A DNA stretch of 14,600 bases from CAYZDV01 sp964477275. GTDB taxonomy: Bacteria; Acidobacteriota; Aminicenantia; Aminicenantales; Aminicenantaceae. The notes beneath the pieces are model-generated. The model did not search any database. It had not been told where the DNA came from and saw only the letters and a list, made by a program, of their open reading frames with translations. Below, piece by piece: positions 7,249 through 14,595 of this stretch (position 1 is the stretch's first letter; each line of letters starts with the position of its first letter). Where the stretch lies: positions 1 to 14,600 of the forward strand of contig CAYZDV010000044.1 in NCBI GenBank assembly GCA_964477275.1. Direction: 5' to 3'. Position numbers and translations under genes: made by a program.

Positions 7249-8580
7249 ATGATGTCTTGGTTCAAAAAAACGGTCTGTACCGCCATCATATTTTTTTCGC
7301 TCTGTTCGCTTCTGCACTCAACGAATGTCATCATCATCGCGGTGGACACCTTGAGGGCTGACCATCTCGGCTGTTACGGCTACCCGAGAAACACCAGCCC
7401 CAACATCGACCGATTCGCCCGGGACGGCATCAAGTTCACCAGCTGCTACACGCCTTCACCGCTGACCACCCCTGCTTTTGCGTCCATGCTCTCCTCCCTT
7501 CCTCCTTTTAAACACGGGGCCAAGAGAAACGGGATGTCTGTGTTCGACCATATCAAGCTTCTCCCCCAGTTCCTGAAGAAACGCGGCTACCACTCCGGTG
7601 CTTTTGTCGCCAACTGGACTCTGAAGAAAAAATTGACCCATCTCGACAGAGGCTTCGACACTTACATGGAAGTCTTTACCAAGAGAAGATGGTTTGGTGC
7701 AATGAGTGCTGAGGGCGAAGCTCCGGATATCAACAAAGCCGCCTTCAAATGGCTTTACCAGAACAGGCAAAGGAAATTCTTCCTCTGGGTGCACTACACA
7801 GAGCCGCACGAGCCCTATCTCTATCATGCAGAATTTGACCATGGGTACGACAAAGTCATTCCCGAAATCTACCCGAAGGGAAGTGACTTCAACAGAATCC
7901 GGAAATACGACACCGAGGTGGGCTTCGACGACCATCACATCGGCGAACTGCTCCAGAGGATAAAAGACTACGGGCTTTACGAGGACTCCCTGATTATATT
8001 TCTTGCCGACCATGGGGAGAGCTTTGGAGAGCACGGCTACTACGGCCACGGCCGTCGGCTCTACAATTCCTGCCTTCATGTTCCTTTGATCGTCAAACTG
8101 CCGGGAAACACGGAAGCCGGCTCTGAAGTCCACCAGAATGTCTCCCTGCTGGACATCGCCCCGACCATCCTGAATCTCCTCGGAGACCCGGTTCCTGAGG
8201 AGATGGAAGGGAACAATTTGCTTGACCCGGAGGAGGGGAGAGTGCTCTACTTTGAAGCCTACCGGGGAGCGGTCCATGAAGACAGAGGGAAATTTTTTCA
8301 GCTCAAGGTGAAGCCCATCAGGTACGGCCTGCTCATGGACAATACCAAATTGATTTATGACGGCGGGTTTGAGGCCTATCGTCTCGAGGATGACAGGTTC
8401 GAGCTGAACAACATCTATGAGAATCCCGATCCAGAGAAGGCTCAGATGACCGGACTGCTGAAGAAGTTCATGAAGGACGTTCAGGATTTTATCAAATACA
8501 GTGAAAAATATCACAAGCAGAGGTCAAGGCTGACCAAAAAAGAACTGGAAAGGCTTAAAGCCCTCGGGTACATCAAGTGA
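7249..8580 (+). CDS. Exported sulfatase-superfamily (alkaline phosphatase fold) hydrolase lacking the formylglycine Cys/Ser
   Basis: A 443-aa member of the sulfatase/alkaline phosphatase superfamily. Residues 1-25 look like a signal peptide (FKK followed by a hydrophobic stretch). AVDTLRADHLGCYGY (31-45) carries the first metal ligand Asp33, and ADHGESFGEHG (253-263) carries Asp254/His255. HYTEPHEPY (182-190) is a typical second-shell segment. The tail LKALGYIK is characteristic of many sulfatases. Where true sulfatases have C/S-x-P-x-R, this protein has TTPAF (73-77). The expected formylglycine residue is thus Thr73 and the Arg is Phe77, so a Thr-nucleophile phosphohydrolase or phosphotransferase is as likely as sulfate ester hydrolysis. 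Two ATGs (7249, 7252) follow AAGGA (7241-7245); the second has the better spacing (6 nt), which would remove one Met. Confidence 0.88.
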   Translation: MMSWFKKTVCTAIIFFSLCSLLHSTNVIIIAVDTLRADHLGCYGYPRNTSPNIDRFARDGIKFTSCYTPSPLTTPAFASMLSSLPPFKHGAKRNGMSVFDHIKLLPQFLKKRGYHSGAFVANWTLKKKLTHLDRGFDTYMEVFTKRRWFGAMSAEGEAPDINKAAFKWLYQNRQRKFFLWVHYTEPHEPYLYHAEFDHGYDKVIPEIYPKGSDFNRIRKYDTEVGFDDHHIGELLQRIKDYGLYEDSLIIFLADHGESFGEHGYYGHGRRLYNSCLHVPLIVKLPGNTEAGSEVHQNVSLLDIAPTILNLLGDPVPEEMEGNNLLDPEEGRVLYFEAYRGAVHEDRGKFFQLKVKPIRYGLLMDNTKLIYDGGFEAYRLEDDRFELNNIYENPDPEKAQMTGLLKKFMKDVQDFIKYSEKYHKQRSRLTKKELERLKALGYIK

Positions 8581-8653
8581 GTTCATTTCCTGCCTTCTGT
8601 ATGAGGAAGGATTCGTTTCAGGGCTTTGAAATCCCGCAGATTCCTGGAAAACA

Positions 8654-8851
8654 TCAAGCCTGCCGTTTGAAGACCAGCACATAAACTTTCTTCGCGTCTC
8701 TTTCCGACACATATTTGTCATCAAGAATCACTCGATCCAGCAAGTAACCCTGACTGGAAAAAGCATTGAGCGTTACCGTGAACTCCCTGTCGTTGTGGCT
8801 GATATCTTCAAATTTCTGGCTTTGATGCAGTGTTCTGACCTGATACTCCAT
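8654..8851 (-). CDS. Small DUF4177-like protein
   Basis: A 65-aa soluble protein beginning MEYQVRTLH, with a central LNAFSSQGYLLDRVI and a C-terminal VYVLVFKRQ. The layout (an N-terminal beta strand, an 'LN...GY/W' helix region, then a final 'vfkR' strand) resembles the DUF4177 family, whose function is unknown. I chose the ATG at 8851 over the GTG at 8857, because AGGGAG (8859-8864) lies 7 nt before the ATG but only 1 nt before the GTG. It has its own promoter candidate and converges on the sulfatase-fold gene with a 73-bp gap. That gap has only a weak CCTTC/GAAGG hairpin (8593-8610) without a T-run. Confidence 0.65.
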   Translation of the reverse strand: MEYQVRTLHQSQKFEDISHNDREFTVTLNAFSSQGYLLDRVILDDKYVSERDAKKVYVLVFKRQA

Positions 8852-8884
8852 GTTCACACTCCCTATTTCATATCTGTGTTTTCG

Positions 8885-8913
8885 ATTTTAGCACAGAGGA
8901 AGGAAGTTTTAAA
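8885..8913 (-). promoter_or_regulatory. Extended -10 promoter for the DUF4177-like gene
   Basis: On the minus strand TGC-TAAAAT (8893-8885) is an extended -10 with a five-of-six hexamer, 17 bp after TTTAAA (8908-8913, four of six). It lies between the end of the radical SAM gene and the small gene, suggesting that the small gene can be transcribed on its own. Confidence 0.45.
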
Positions 8914-8934
8914 CGCTGTGTCCCGCGGCGTCAA

Positions 8935-9723
8935 TCAAAACAGGGCTTCGAATTTCATGTTTTTTCTCTGAAGCTCTTCAACGAGCCGCTCCCTGCTTTT
9001 GCGAAAAAAGGATTCGGTCGCGGCCTGGTTCAGGCCAAGCCGGTTGTAAAACCCCCTTATTGCGCTCAGATAGTTCATCCGGTCGATATAGACCCGATCA
9101 GTTATGCCTTCCAGGGCTGCAACGAGCTTCTCAGGATTTCCTGGAAGGAGAGGGCCGATAAAAGCAAAGGTGTTGATGCCCATGGAGTGAATCTTCTCGA
9201 GGGCTTTGATCCTTTCTTTGACAGGAGAAGCTTTTGTCTCAAACAGCCTGGCGATTCTTTCATCATCCGTGGTGATGGTAAACCCCACTTCTATTGTCTT
9301 GAATTTTAGGAAGAGGTCCAGGTCGCGGAGGACGAGCCCGGACTTTGTTTGAATGTTTACAGGAAACTGCTTTTCGGCCAGTATCTCAAGACATTGTCTG
9401 GTCAGCCTGTATTTGGCCTCGAGGGGCTGGTAAGGGTCACAGACAGAGGAAATCCAGACTGTCCCTTTTCTTGCCCTTTCCACCTGGTTTCGCAGAAGCT
9501 GGGGAGCGTTCGTTTTGACATCGACAAACTGTCCCCATGGCTCCGGATGTCCGGAGTAGCGCCTCATGAACAGGCGGGCGTAACAGTAGGCACAGTTAAT
9601 CTGGCAGCCCGTATAGGGATTCAAGCAGTAATCGAAGATTTTTGACCTGTTGAGAATGCTTTTGGCCTCGATTTCTTTGATGATCACTTCTGATGTCACC
9701 TTATCAGACCTAACCCGGGTCAC
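8935..9723 (-). CDS. SPL-family radical SAM protein
   Basis: A radical SAM enzyme with the [4Fe-4S]-binding motif C-x3-C-x2-C in NPYTGCQINCAYCYAR (35-50; Cys40, Cys44, Cys47). It also has the family segments SSVCDPYQPLEAKYRLTR (92-109) and NIQTKSG (123-129). This places it among the spore-photoproduct-lyase-like proteins, also called Rv2578c-like, that occur in non-spore-forming bacteria and have no settled substrate. At 262 aa it is about the usual length. The start is uncertain: GTG at 9723 gives the longest frame, with only a weak GGAC upstream. An in-frame GTG at 9687 has AGGTGA about 8 nt before it and would give 250 aa beginning just before the conserved IKEIEAKSILN. It lies 35 bp downstream of the GH109 gene and may be co-transcribed with it. 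Confidence 0.86.
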   Translation of the reverse strand: MTRVRSDKVTSEVIIKEIEAKSILNRSKIFDYCLNPYTGCQINCAYCYARLFMRRYSGHPEPWGQFVDVKTNAPQLLRNQVERARKGTVWISSVCDPYQPLEAKYRLTRQCLEILAEKQFPVNIQTKSGLVLRDLDLFLKFKTIEVGFTITTDDERIARLFETKASPVKERIKALEKIHSMGINTFAFIGPLLPGNPEKLVAALEGITDRVYIDRMNYLSAIRGFYNRLGLNQAATESFFRKSRERLVEELQRKNMKFEALF

Positions 9724-9758
9724 TGCGGTCCATTGAAAGGAAAGCGGAAATGGCAGCG

Positions 9759-11135
9759 CTACATGTCGGGGATAAAAATCGGCCTGTTCGTCTTCCAGGC
9801 GCCGCGGGTGAAATCCGGGAAATCCACGGGTTTTCCCCTGGTGGCGACCGAGCGTTCACTCAACTCGGAGACCGCGCTCCAGGCTGCCGCGTCGTAGACA
9901 TCCATATCCGGGAGCCGTCCTTTGAGCAGGGCATCGATAAGCCGGAAATCCTCCAGATAGTCCATTCCGCCATGGCCGGCGCCCCTGGCTTTCTCCTTGA
10001 GCATTGTCCACAGCGGATGTTCGTATTGACTCAGGTACCTGTCGAAAGATTCCCACTGATGGGCGGGGCTCATCCCTTCGATGTAAACTCTATCCGGATA
10101 GCCCTCGATGATCCCCCGGGTTCCCTGAATTCTGTCAATCCGGCTGTAAGGTCTGGGTGAGCTGGTATCATGAAAGACGGTTATCGTGCAGCCGTTTCTG
10201 GTGCGGATGAGGCTGGTGTTGAGGTCACCGAGGGCGTATATCTGCCTGGCCTGAACAGAGTCAGGGCCGAATTTCTCCGCACAATATAAATTCAAACCCC
10301 TCGATTTGCTGCTCATGGATACCAGGGACTCAAACTGGTCACCCCGGTTGATATTCATGGCTTCAGCGACAGGACCCAGTCCATGGGTAGGATAGAGGTT
10401 GCCGTTTCTGGTTATGGAGTGGGCTGTTCGCCATAGAGCTTCATCTTTTCCGTTGAATTTGACTTCCCGCAGATCGTGGAGGTATCCGCAGCAGCCGTTG
10501 ATGAGCTCTCCCAGAAGTCCACGGCGAACCAGGTTTAAAGTCAGCAGCGCCCGGCTGCTGTAGCAGCAGTTCTCGAGCATCACGCAGTACCTCTTCGTTT
10601 TTTCCGATGTCTCCACCAGCTCCCAGCATTCGTCCAGGGTGACAGCAGCCGGAACCTCGGTGGCCACGTGTTTTCCGCTCTTCATGGCATAAACACATAT
10701 CGGAACATGCCATTCCCAGGGTGTGGCAGTGATGATCAGGTCGATGTCGTCCCGGTCGCACATCCGCTTAAAGTCGGTTTCGCTGCGAAAATAAGGTTCA
10801 GGCACAGGATGGCCTTCGGCCTTAACCCATTCTTGAATGCGGCGGACTTTCCATTCCACAATGTCTCCCACGGCTTTTATCTCGAGGTTATCGATGCGAA
10901 GCAGGTTCAGAATATGGGATGTCCCCTGGAGGCCGACTCCGACAAAACCGATGCGCACTTTATCCAGCGGAGGCGCGAGGAAGGATTCTGGAGGCTCGAC
11001 AGGTCTTTTCTTGAGATCAGAAGGCCTGAATCTGGCCAGGCTCAAGCCCAGCCCGGCAAAGACTCCCTTCTTCAGAAAATCCCTTCGACTGAACCAGGAA
11101 TGGATGCTGGATTTTTTTTCTTTTGAATCTCCCAT
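9759..11135 (-). CDS. Tat-exported GH109-type Gfo/Idh/MocA oxidoreductase-fold glycosidase
   Basis: A 458-aa protein of the Gfo/Idh/MocA fold. A twin-arginine signal SRRDFLK (16-22) is followed by a hydrophobic stretch, so it is probably exported folded with its NAD bound. The dinucleotide site is VGVGLQG (65-71). RNGNLYPTHGLGP (243-255), NINRGDQFESLVSMSS (261-276) and EVPAAV (160-165) match glycoside hydrolase family 109. The characterised member of that family is an alpha-N-acetylgalactosaminidase using NAD+ catalytically; Tyr248 and His251 are the likely active-site pair. Not all proteins annotated as GH109 have this activity. AGAGGTGA (11140-11147) lies 4 nt before the ATG. A minus-strand -35 candidate TTGACC (11177-11182) lies upstream, without a convincing -10. 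Confidence 0.88.
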   Translation of the reverse strand: MGDSKEKKSSIHSWFSRRDFLKKGVFAGLGLSLARFRPSDLKKRPVEPPESFLAPPLDKVRIGFVGVGLQGTSHILNLLRIDNLEIKAVGDIVEWKVRRIQEWVKAEGHPVPEPYFRSETDFKRMCDRDDIDLIITATPWEWHVPICVYAMKSGKHVATEVPAAVTLDECWELVETSEKTKRYCVMLENCCYSSRALLTLNLVRRGLLGELINGCCGYLHDLREVKFNGKDEALWRTAHSITRNGNLYPTHGLGPVAEAMNINRGDQFESLVSMSSKSRGLNLYCAEKFGPDSVQARQIYALGDLNTSLIRTRNGCTITVFHDTSSPRPYSRIDRIQGTRGIIEGYPDRVYIEGMSPAHQWESFDRYLSQYEHPLWTMLKEKARGAGHGGMDYLEDFRLIDALLKGRLPDMDVYDAAAWSAVSELSERSVATRGKPVDFPDFTRGAWKTNRPIFIPDM

Positions 11136-11444
11136 TTTATCACCTCTTTCCTATCCTTATTACAGATAACACAAATGGTCAATAGCTTTCCGGCGCTCGG
11201 AAAAAAATGCTGACCGGGGGCTCGCCATCGGTTTTTTCCATGTTTCATGAATGGTTACAGGAAAATTGATTCCGCCGGCAAGTTTTTCGTTGACCTTTGT
11301 TTTTTTCTGTGGTATTCACAGTTCCTGTTTTCCCGACAGTCATCATGATTTGCTGGAAGCCATGCTTTTCCTCACTTCATCTTTCTGCGGATTTGAGAGG
11401 AAAGAATCCATCTGTATTTTGAGTTTTTAAAAGGAGGTAAGGTT
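11136..11444. other. Divergent intergenic region between GH109 and second BNR gene
   Basis: These 309 bp separate two divergent starts and hold no convincing gene. Seen here: the GH109 ribosome binding site (11140-11147), a perfect inverted repeat TTTCCG-GCGCT-CGGAAA (11187-11203), palindromes TTCATGAA (11244-11251) and ATCATGAT (11344-11351), an AAGC-CAT-GCTT hairpin (11357-11367), and the BNR gene's AAGGAGGT (11431-11438). The +strand promoter candidate is listed separately. Confidence 0.6.
11290..11321 (+). promoter_or_regulatory. Candidate promoter with overlapping inverted repeat
   Basis: TTGACC (11290-11295, five of six) precedes TATTCA (11313-11318, three of six) by exactly 17 bp. The perfect inverted repeat CTGTG-GTATT-CACAG (11307-11321) covers this -10, an arrangement expected for a repressor operator. 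It would give a leader of about 120 nt for the second propeller gene. The -10 is weak, so this is tentative. Confidence 0.3.
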
Positions 11445-14174
11445 ATGCGCATTTCGAAAAAGCGTTTTTCCATGACAGCCGCGCTGGGGCTGTGCTTCAT
11501 TTTTATCTTTTTCCTTTCCGATGCCCTCAGCCAGCCGCTCAGCGAGGAGCTTCTCAGCAGTTTTCAGTACCGGTCGATCGGACCGACACGACAGAGCGGC
11601 AGGTTCGTGGATTTTGCCGTTCCGGAACAGCAGCCGTACACATTTTATGCGGCCACAGCCTCTGGAGGGTTGTGGAAAACGACGAACAACGGGATCACCT
11701 TTGAGTCCATCTTTGACCACGAGAATGTGTTTTCCATCGGCGCCATCGCGGTGGCTCCCTCTGACCCGAACATTGTCTGGGTCGGAACCGGCGAAGCCAA
11801 CAACTCCCGGAGCTCTTACTGGGGAGACGGCGTTTATAAATCGACAGACAGCGGAAAAACCTGGAAAAACATGGGCCTCAAAGAATCTCACCACATTGGC
11901 CGGATTGTGATTCATCCCCGGAATCCGGAGATTATCTATGTCGCAGCCCTCGGCCATCTCTATTCAGAGAATGAAGAGCGGGGTTTATACAAAACCACAA
12001 ACGGCGGAAAGACGTGGAAGAAAGTTCTGGATGTGATTTCTGACGGCAAGCATATCGGAGTGGCGGATGTGGCCGTGAACCCCCGGAATCCGGATATTCT
12101 CTATGCAGCCACCTACGATAAAGAACGCAAGCCTTGGACCTTCAATCTCGGTGGCCCGGGCAGCGGAATCCACAAGACGACAGACGGCGGGAAGACCTGG
12201 ACAAAGCTCGGGGGCGGACTGCCGGCCGGCATGCTGGGCCGCATCGGCATCGACATCTACAGGAAAAACCCGGACATTCTGTATGCCACCATCGAGAATG
12301 CCAACAAGCCAGGCATGTCCGATGAGGAACGGCTCGAGGAGCTGCGCGGAGGAAAATCGAGCCAGGGCATGATCGGCGGGCAGGTCTACCGTTCCGACGA
12401 TGCAGGCCTGAGCTGGAAGAAGGTCAGCCCGGACGACCAGAGCGTGGGAGGAGCGCCAGCCTATTATTACGGACAGATCAGAATCGACCCCAACGACGAC
12501 CAGGTTGTCTACGTCCTGAGTGTCTCAACCTGGGGAACAAAGGATGGCGGGAAGACATGGCAGAGGGGAGTCTTCCGCTTTGGCGGTGACGACCACGGCC
12601 TGTGGATAAATCCCAGGGATTCCCGTCATATCCTTCTCGGCTACGACCACGGCATGGGCATTACCTACGACGGCGGCAAGAACTGGTACCATCCGGACTA
12701 TCTGCCTCTGGCTCAGTTTTATACGGTCGGCGTCGACATGTCCTATCCTTACAACGTGGCTGGCGGCACCCAGGACAACGGTTCGCTGATGGGGCCGAGC
12801 ACAAAACGGGGAGGCGGTCCGATCCGCCTTGAAGACTGGAAAAGAGTCGGCGGCGGCGACGGCATGTACAATGTCTTTGACCAGAAGACAAACCGTTATC
12901 TGTACAACGAGTCCCAGTTCGGTGTCATTCAAAGGGTGGACCTTGAGACCGGAGAGATGAAATATATCGGGTACGGAAGGACAAAACCCGAGTTGCGCTG
13001 GAACTGGAACTCGCCCATCCTGGTTTCTCCCCATGACAGCGATGTGATCTACCATGGTGCGAACATCCTCCTGATGTCGCCGTACAGGGGCGAATACTGG
13101 GACGAAATCAGCCCTGACCTGACCACGAACGACGCATCGAAGCTGACCACCGGCAAAGGCGGAGACGGCAATATTCAGTACTGCACCATCACCACCATCG
13201 ATGAGTCGCCCCTGGTCAAGGGGCTGCTGTGGGTTGGCACCGATGACGGAAATGTCTGGGTCACAAAAGACGGCGGAAAAAACTGGACAAAACTCAACGA
13301 GCGCATCAGTGGAAACCCGAGCTACTGGGTGAGCAGGGTCGTTGCTTCCCACCATGACCCGGGAACCGCTTATGTCTCTTACACCGGATACCGAAGAGAT
13401 GATTTTCGTTCCTTTCTGTATAAGACCACAGACGGCGGGGAAACCTGGGCTTCAATAGTCAGCAACTTGCCTCATGAGCCCATCAACGTCATCCGGGAAC
13501 ACCACAGCAATCCCAACCTTCTTTTTGTGGGAACAGAGTTTGGAGTCTATCTGTCCATAGACGGAGGGAAAGACTGGACGAAAATGAAAAACAACATGCC
13601 CACCCAGCCGGTCCATGACCTGGTCTGCCATCCGAGGGAGAATGACCTGGTGGCGGCCACTCATGGCCGCGGCTTTTTCATCGCCGACATCTCGCCGCTT
13701 GTGGAATTGACGCCGGATGTCCTCTCGAGGGATCACCACCTTTTCCGCATCAGACCGAAGATCAAGTGGGTCCGAAACCATCTCAACGTCAGTAGCTCCT
13801 TGAACTTCGACGGCGAGAGCGAGCCGAACGCCATTGTGGTTTACTATTATTTGAAAAACAAGGTCAACGATGAGGTGAAAGTTTCTGTCTACAGAGGAAA
13901 CCTGTTGATCAACGAGATGAAGGGAACCACGGCCGCGGGCATCAACAAGGTCCTCTGGCCGATGACGGTGCGAAGAGAGCTGACCGAAGAAGAGAAGCAG
14001 CGAAGGCGGGAGATGATGGAACGCTACAGGGGTTATGGACTTCGGGCTCAGATGAGCCTCGAGTACGACTTCAGCCCGGCTCCTGAAGGCGATTACACCA
14101 TTGTTCTCAGCGTGGGGGATAAAAAGCTCGCAGAAAAGGCCTCCATTCTTCAAGACATCTGGTACAACCGGTAA
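11445..14174 (+). CDS. Secreted sortilin/VPS10-like BNR-repeat propeller protein (paralogue 2)
   Basis: A 909-aa exported beta-propeller paralogue of the protein at 249-3374. Residues 1-29 are a signal peptide (MRISKKRF, hydrophobic core, ALS-Q). About ten Asp boxes are present, such as STDSGKTW, TTDGGKTW, TKDGGKNW and SIDGGKDW. The closing propeller motif ENDLVAATHGRGFFIADISPL corresponds to ENDLIIGTHGRGIWIMDDISPL in the paralogue. An Ig/FlgD-like domain (about 795-900) ends the protein, so the coiled-coil tail of paralogue 1 is missing. An insert around the segment MSDEERLEELRGGKSSQG (before a Y-R-S-D-D Asp box) is also absent from paralogue 1. AAGGAGGT (11431-11438) lies 6 nt before the ATG, an excellent start. 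No catalytic residues were identified, and the binding partner is unknown. Confidence 0.9.
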   Translation: MRISKKRFSMTAALGLCFIFIFFLSDALSQPLSEELLSSFQYRSIGPTRQSGRFVDFAVPEQQPYTFYAATASGGLWKTTNNGITFESIFDHENVFSIGAIAVAPSDPNIVWVGTGEANNSRSSYWGDGVYKSTDSGKTWKNMGLKESHHIGRIVIHPRNPEIIYVAALGHLYSENEERGLYKTTNGGKTWKKVLDVISDGKHIGVADVAVNPRNPDILYAATYDKERKPWTFNLGGPGSGIHKTTDGGKTWTKLGGGLPAGMLGRIGIDIYRKNPDILYATIENANKPGMSDEERLEELRGGKSSQGMIGGQVYRSDDAGLSWKKVSPDDQSVGGAPAYYYGQIRIDPNDDQVVYVLSVSTWGTKDGGKTWQRGVFRFGGDDHGLWINPRDSRHILLGYDHGMGITYDGGKNWYHPDYLPLAQFYTVGVDMSYPYNVAGGTQDNGSLMGPSTKRGGGPIRLEDWKRVGGGDGMYNVFDQKTNRYLYNESQFGVIQRVDLETGEMKYIGYGRTKPELRWNWNSPILVSPHDSDVIYHGANILLMSPYRGEYWDEISPDLTTNDASKLTTGKGGDGNIQYCTITTIDESPLVKGLLWVGTDDGNVWVTKDGGKNWTKLNERISGNPSYWVSRVVASHHDPGTAYVSYTGYRRDDFRSFLYKTTDGGETWASIVSNLPHEPINVIREHHSNPNLLFVGTEFGVYLSIDGGKDWTKMKNNMPTQPVHDLVCHPRENDLVAATHGRGFFIADISPLVELTPDVLSRDHHLFRIRPKIKWVRNHLNVSSSLNFDGESEPNAIVVYYYLKNKVNDEVKVSVYRGNLLINEMKGTTAAGINKVLWPMTVRRELTEEEKQRRREMMERYRGYGLRAQMSLEYDFSPAPEGDYTIVLSVGDKKLAEKASILQDIWYNR

Positions 14175-14357
14175 CACGGACTGAAGAATAGAATTCCAAT
14201 GCGAGAGCCGGGGAAATCCGGCCTCCCTGTCATGCCTGCGGGTTTGGCTGCTGTCAGTTCAGGAAAGGGAAGAGAACGGATTTGGAAATGCGTTCGCTCG
14301 TGAAGGGAAGCATCTTTTTTTCCGTGAAGACTAATATTTTTTTAGGATGGGTCCTGT
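14175..14357. other. Intergenic stretch after the second BNR gene
   Basis: No gene is seen. A bulged hairpin lies at 14203-14225 (GAG-A-GCCGG paired with CCGGC-CTC, loop GGAAAT). It lacks a following T-run, so intrinsic termination is not supported. Two T7 runs (14315-14321 and 14337-14343) occur without a stable hairpin immediately before them. Confidence 0.5.
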
Positions 14358-14595
14358 CATGGGGTCTCCCCCGTCCGTCCTCGCTGATCTGTTTTCCCCC
14401 GGGAAACAGATCAGGGGAGCCGAGGGGATATGTCCCCTCGGTCGCAGGGCGTAGCCCGAGAAGGGGAGGCAGGGAGCCATGGCTTCACCATGGCGACCGT
14501 TGGAAGGGGGAAAGCGGAGCTGTTCCCCCTCCAAGGACCACTCATCCCCCGTGGGGAACCCCTTCCGCTGCGGGCGTTGCGGGGGACACCCCATG
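14358..14595. repeat. Hairpin-packed, inverted-repeat-bounded GC-rich element (MITE-like or structured RNA)
   Basis: A 238-bp non-coding block bounded by 16-bp terminal inverted repeats: CATGGGGTCTCCCCCG (14358-14373) and CGGGGGACACCCCATG (14580-14595), 15 of 16 positions complementary. Inside are consecutive hairpins. They are TGATCTGTTT/AAACAGATCA (14385-14413, extended by CCC/GGG), CCGAGGGGA/TCCCCTCGG with loop TATG (14420-14441), GGGC/GCCC (14447-14457), GCCATGG/CCATGGC with loop CTTCA (14476-14494), and TGGA-A-GGGGGAA/TTCCCCCTCCA (14501-14532). The last is CCCC/GGGG (14546-14556). Each terminal repeat is itself a GGGG-N3-CCCC mini-hairpin. Composition is far richer in G+C than the neighbouring DNA. 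No transposase is encoded. Only 5 bp of right flank are visible, so a target-site duplication cannot be judged. Confidence 0.6.

Noticed and set aside
7456..8514. 352-aa open frame antisense to the sulfatase-fold gene
   Set aside because: The plus-strand frame has signal peptide, metal ligands and family ending; the antisense frame has no recognisable domain or ribosome binding site. It is a shadow of codon bias.
14203..14225. Intrinsic terminator for the second propeller gene
   Set aside because: The hairpin has a bulge and is followed by CCTGTCATG, not a T-run.
14331..14594. 87-aa minus-strand open frame over the right-end element
   Set aside because: Its ATG lies inside the terminal inverted repeat and the frame runs through consecutive perfect hairpins. 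The composition follows the palindromes rather than a protein, and no ribosome binding site is visible. It is treated as a spurious frame of the repeat.
14476..14595. Possible HEARO/omega-RNA (IscB/IsrB-associated RNA)
   Set aside because: A hairpin followed by GGCGACCGTTGG is loosely reminiscent of a segment I remember from an IscB omega-RNA. The match is short and GC-rich, no IscB/IsrB frame is visible, and the window ends at the element. A search with the Rfam HEARO model and sequence beyond 14600 would decide it.
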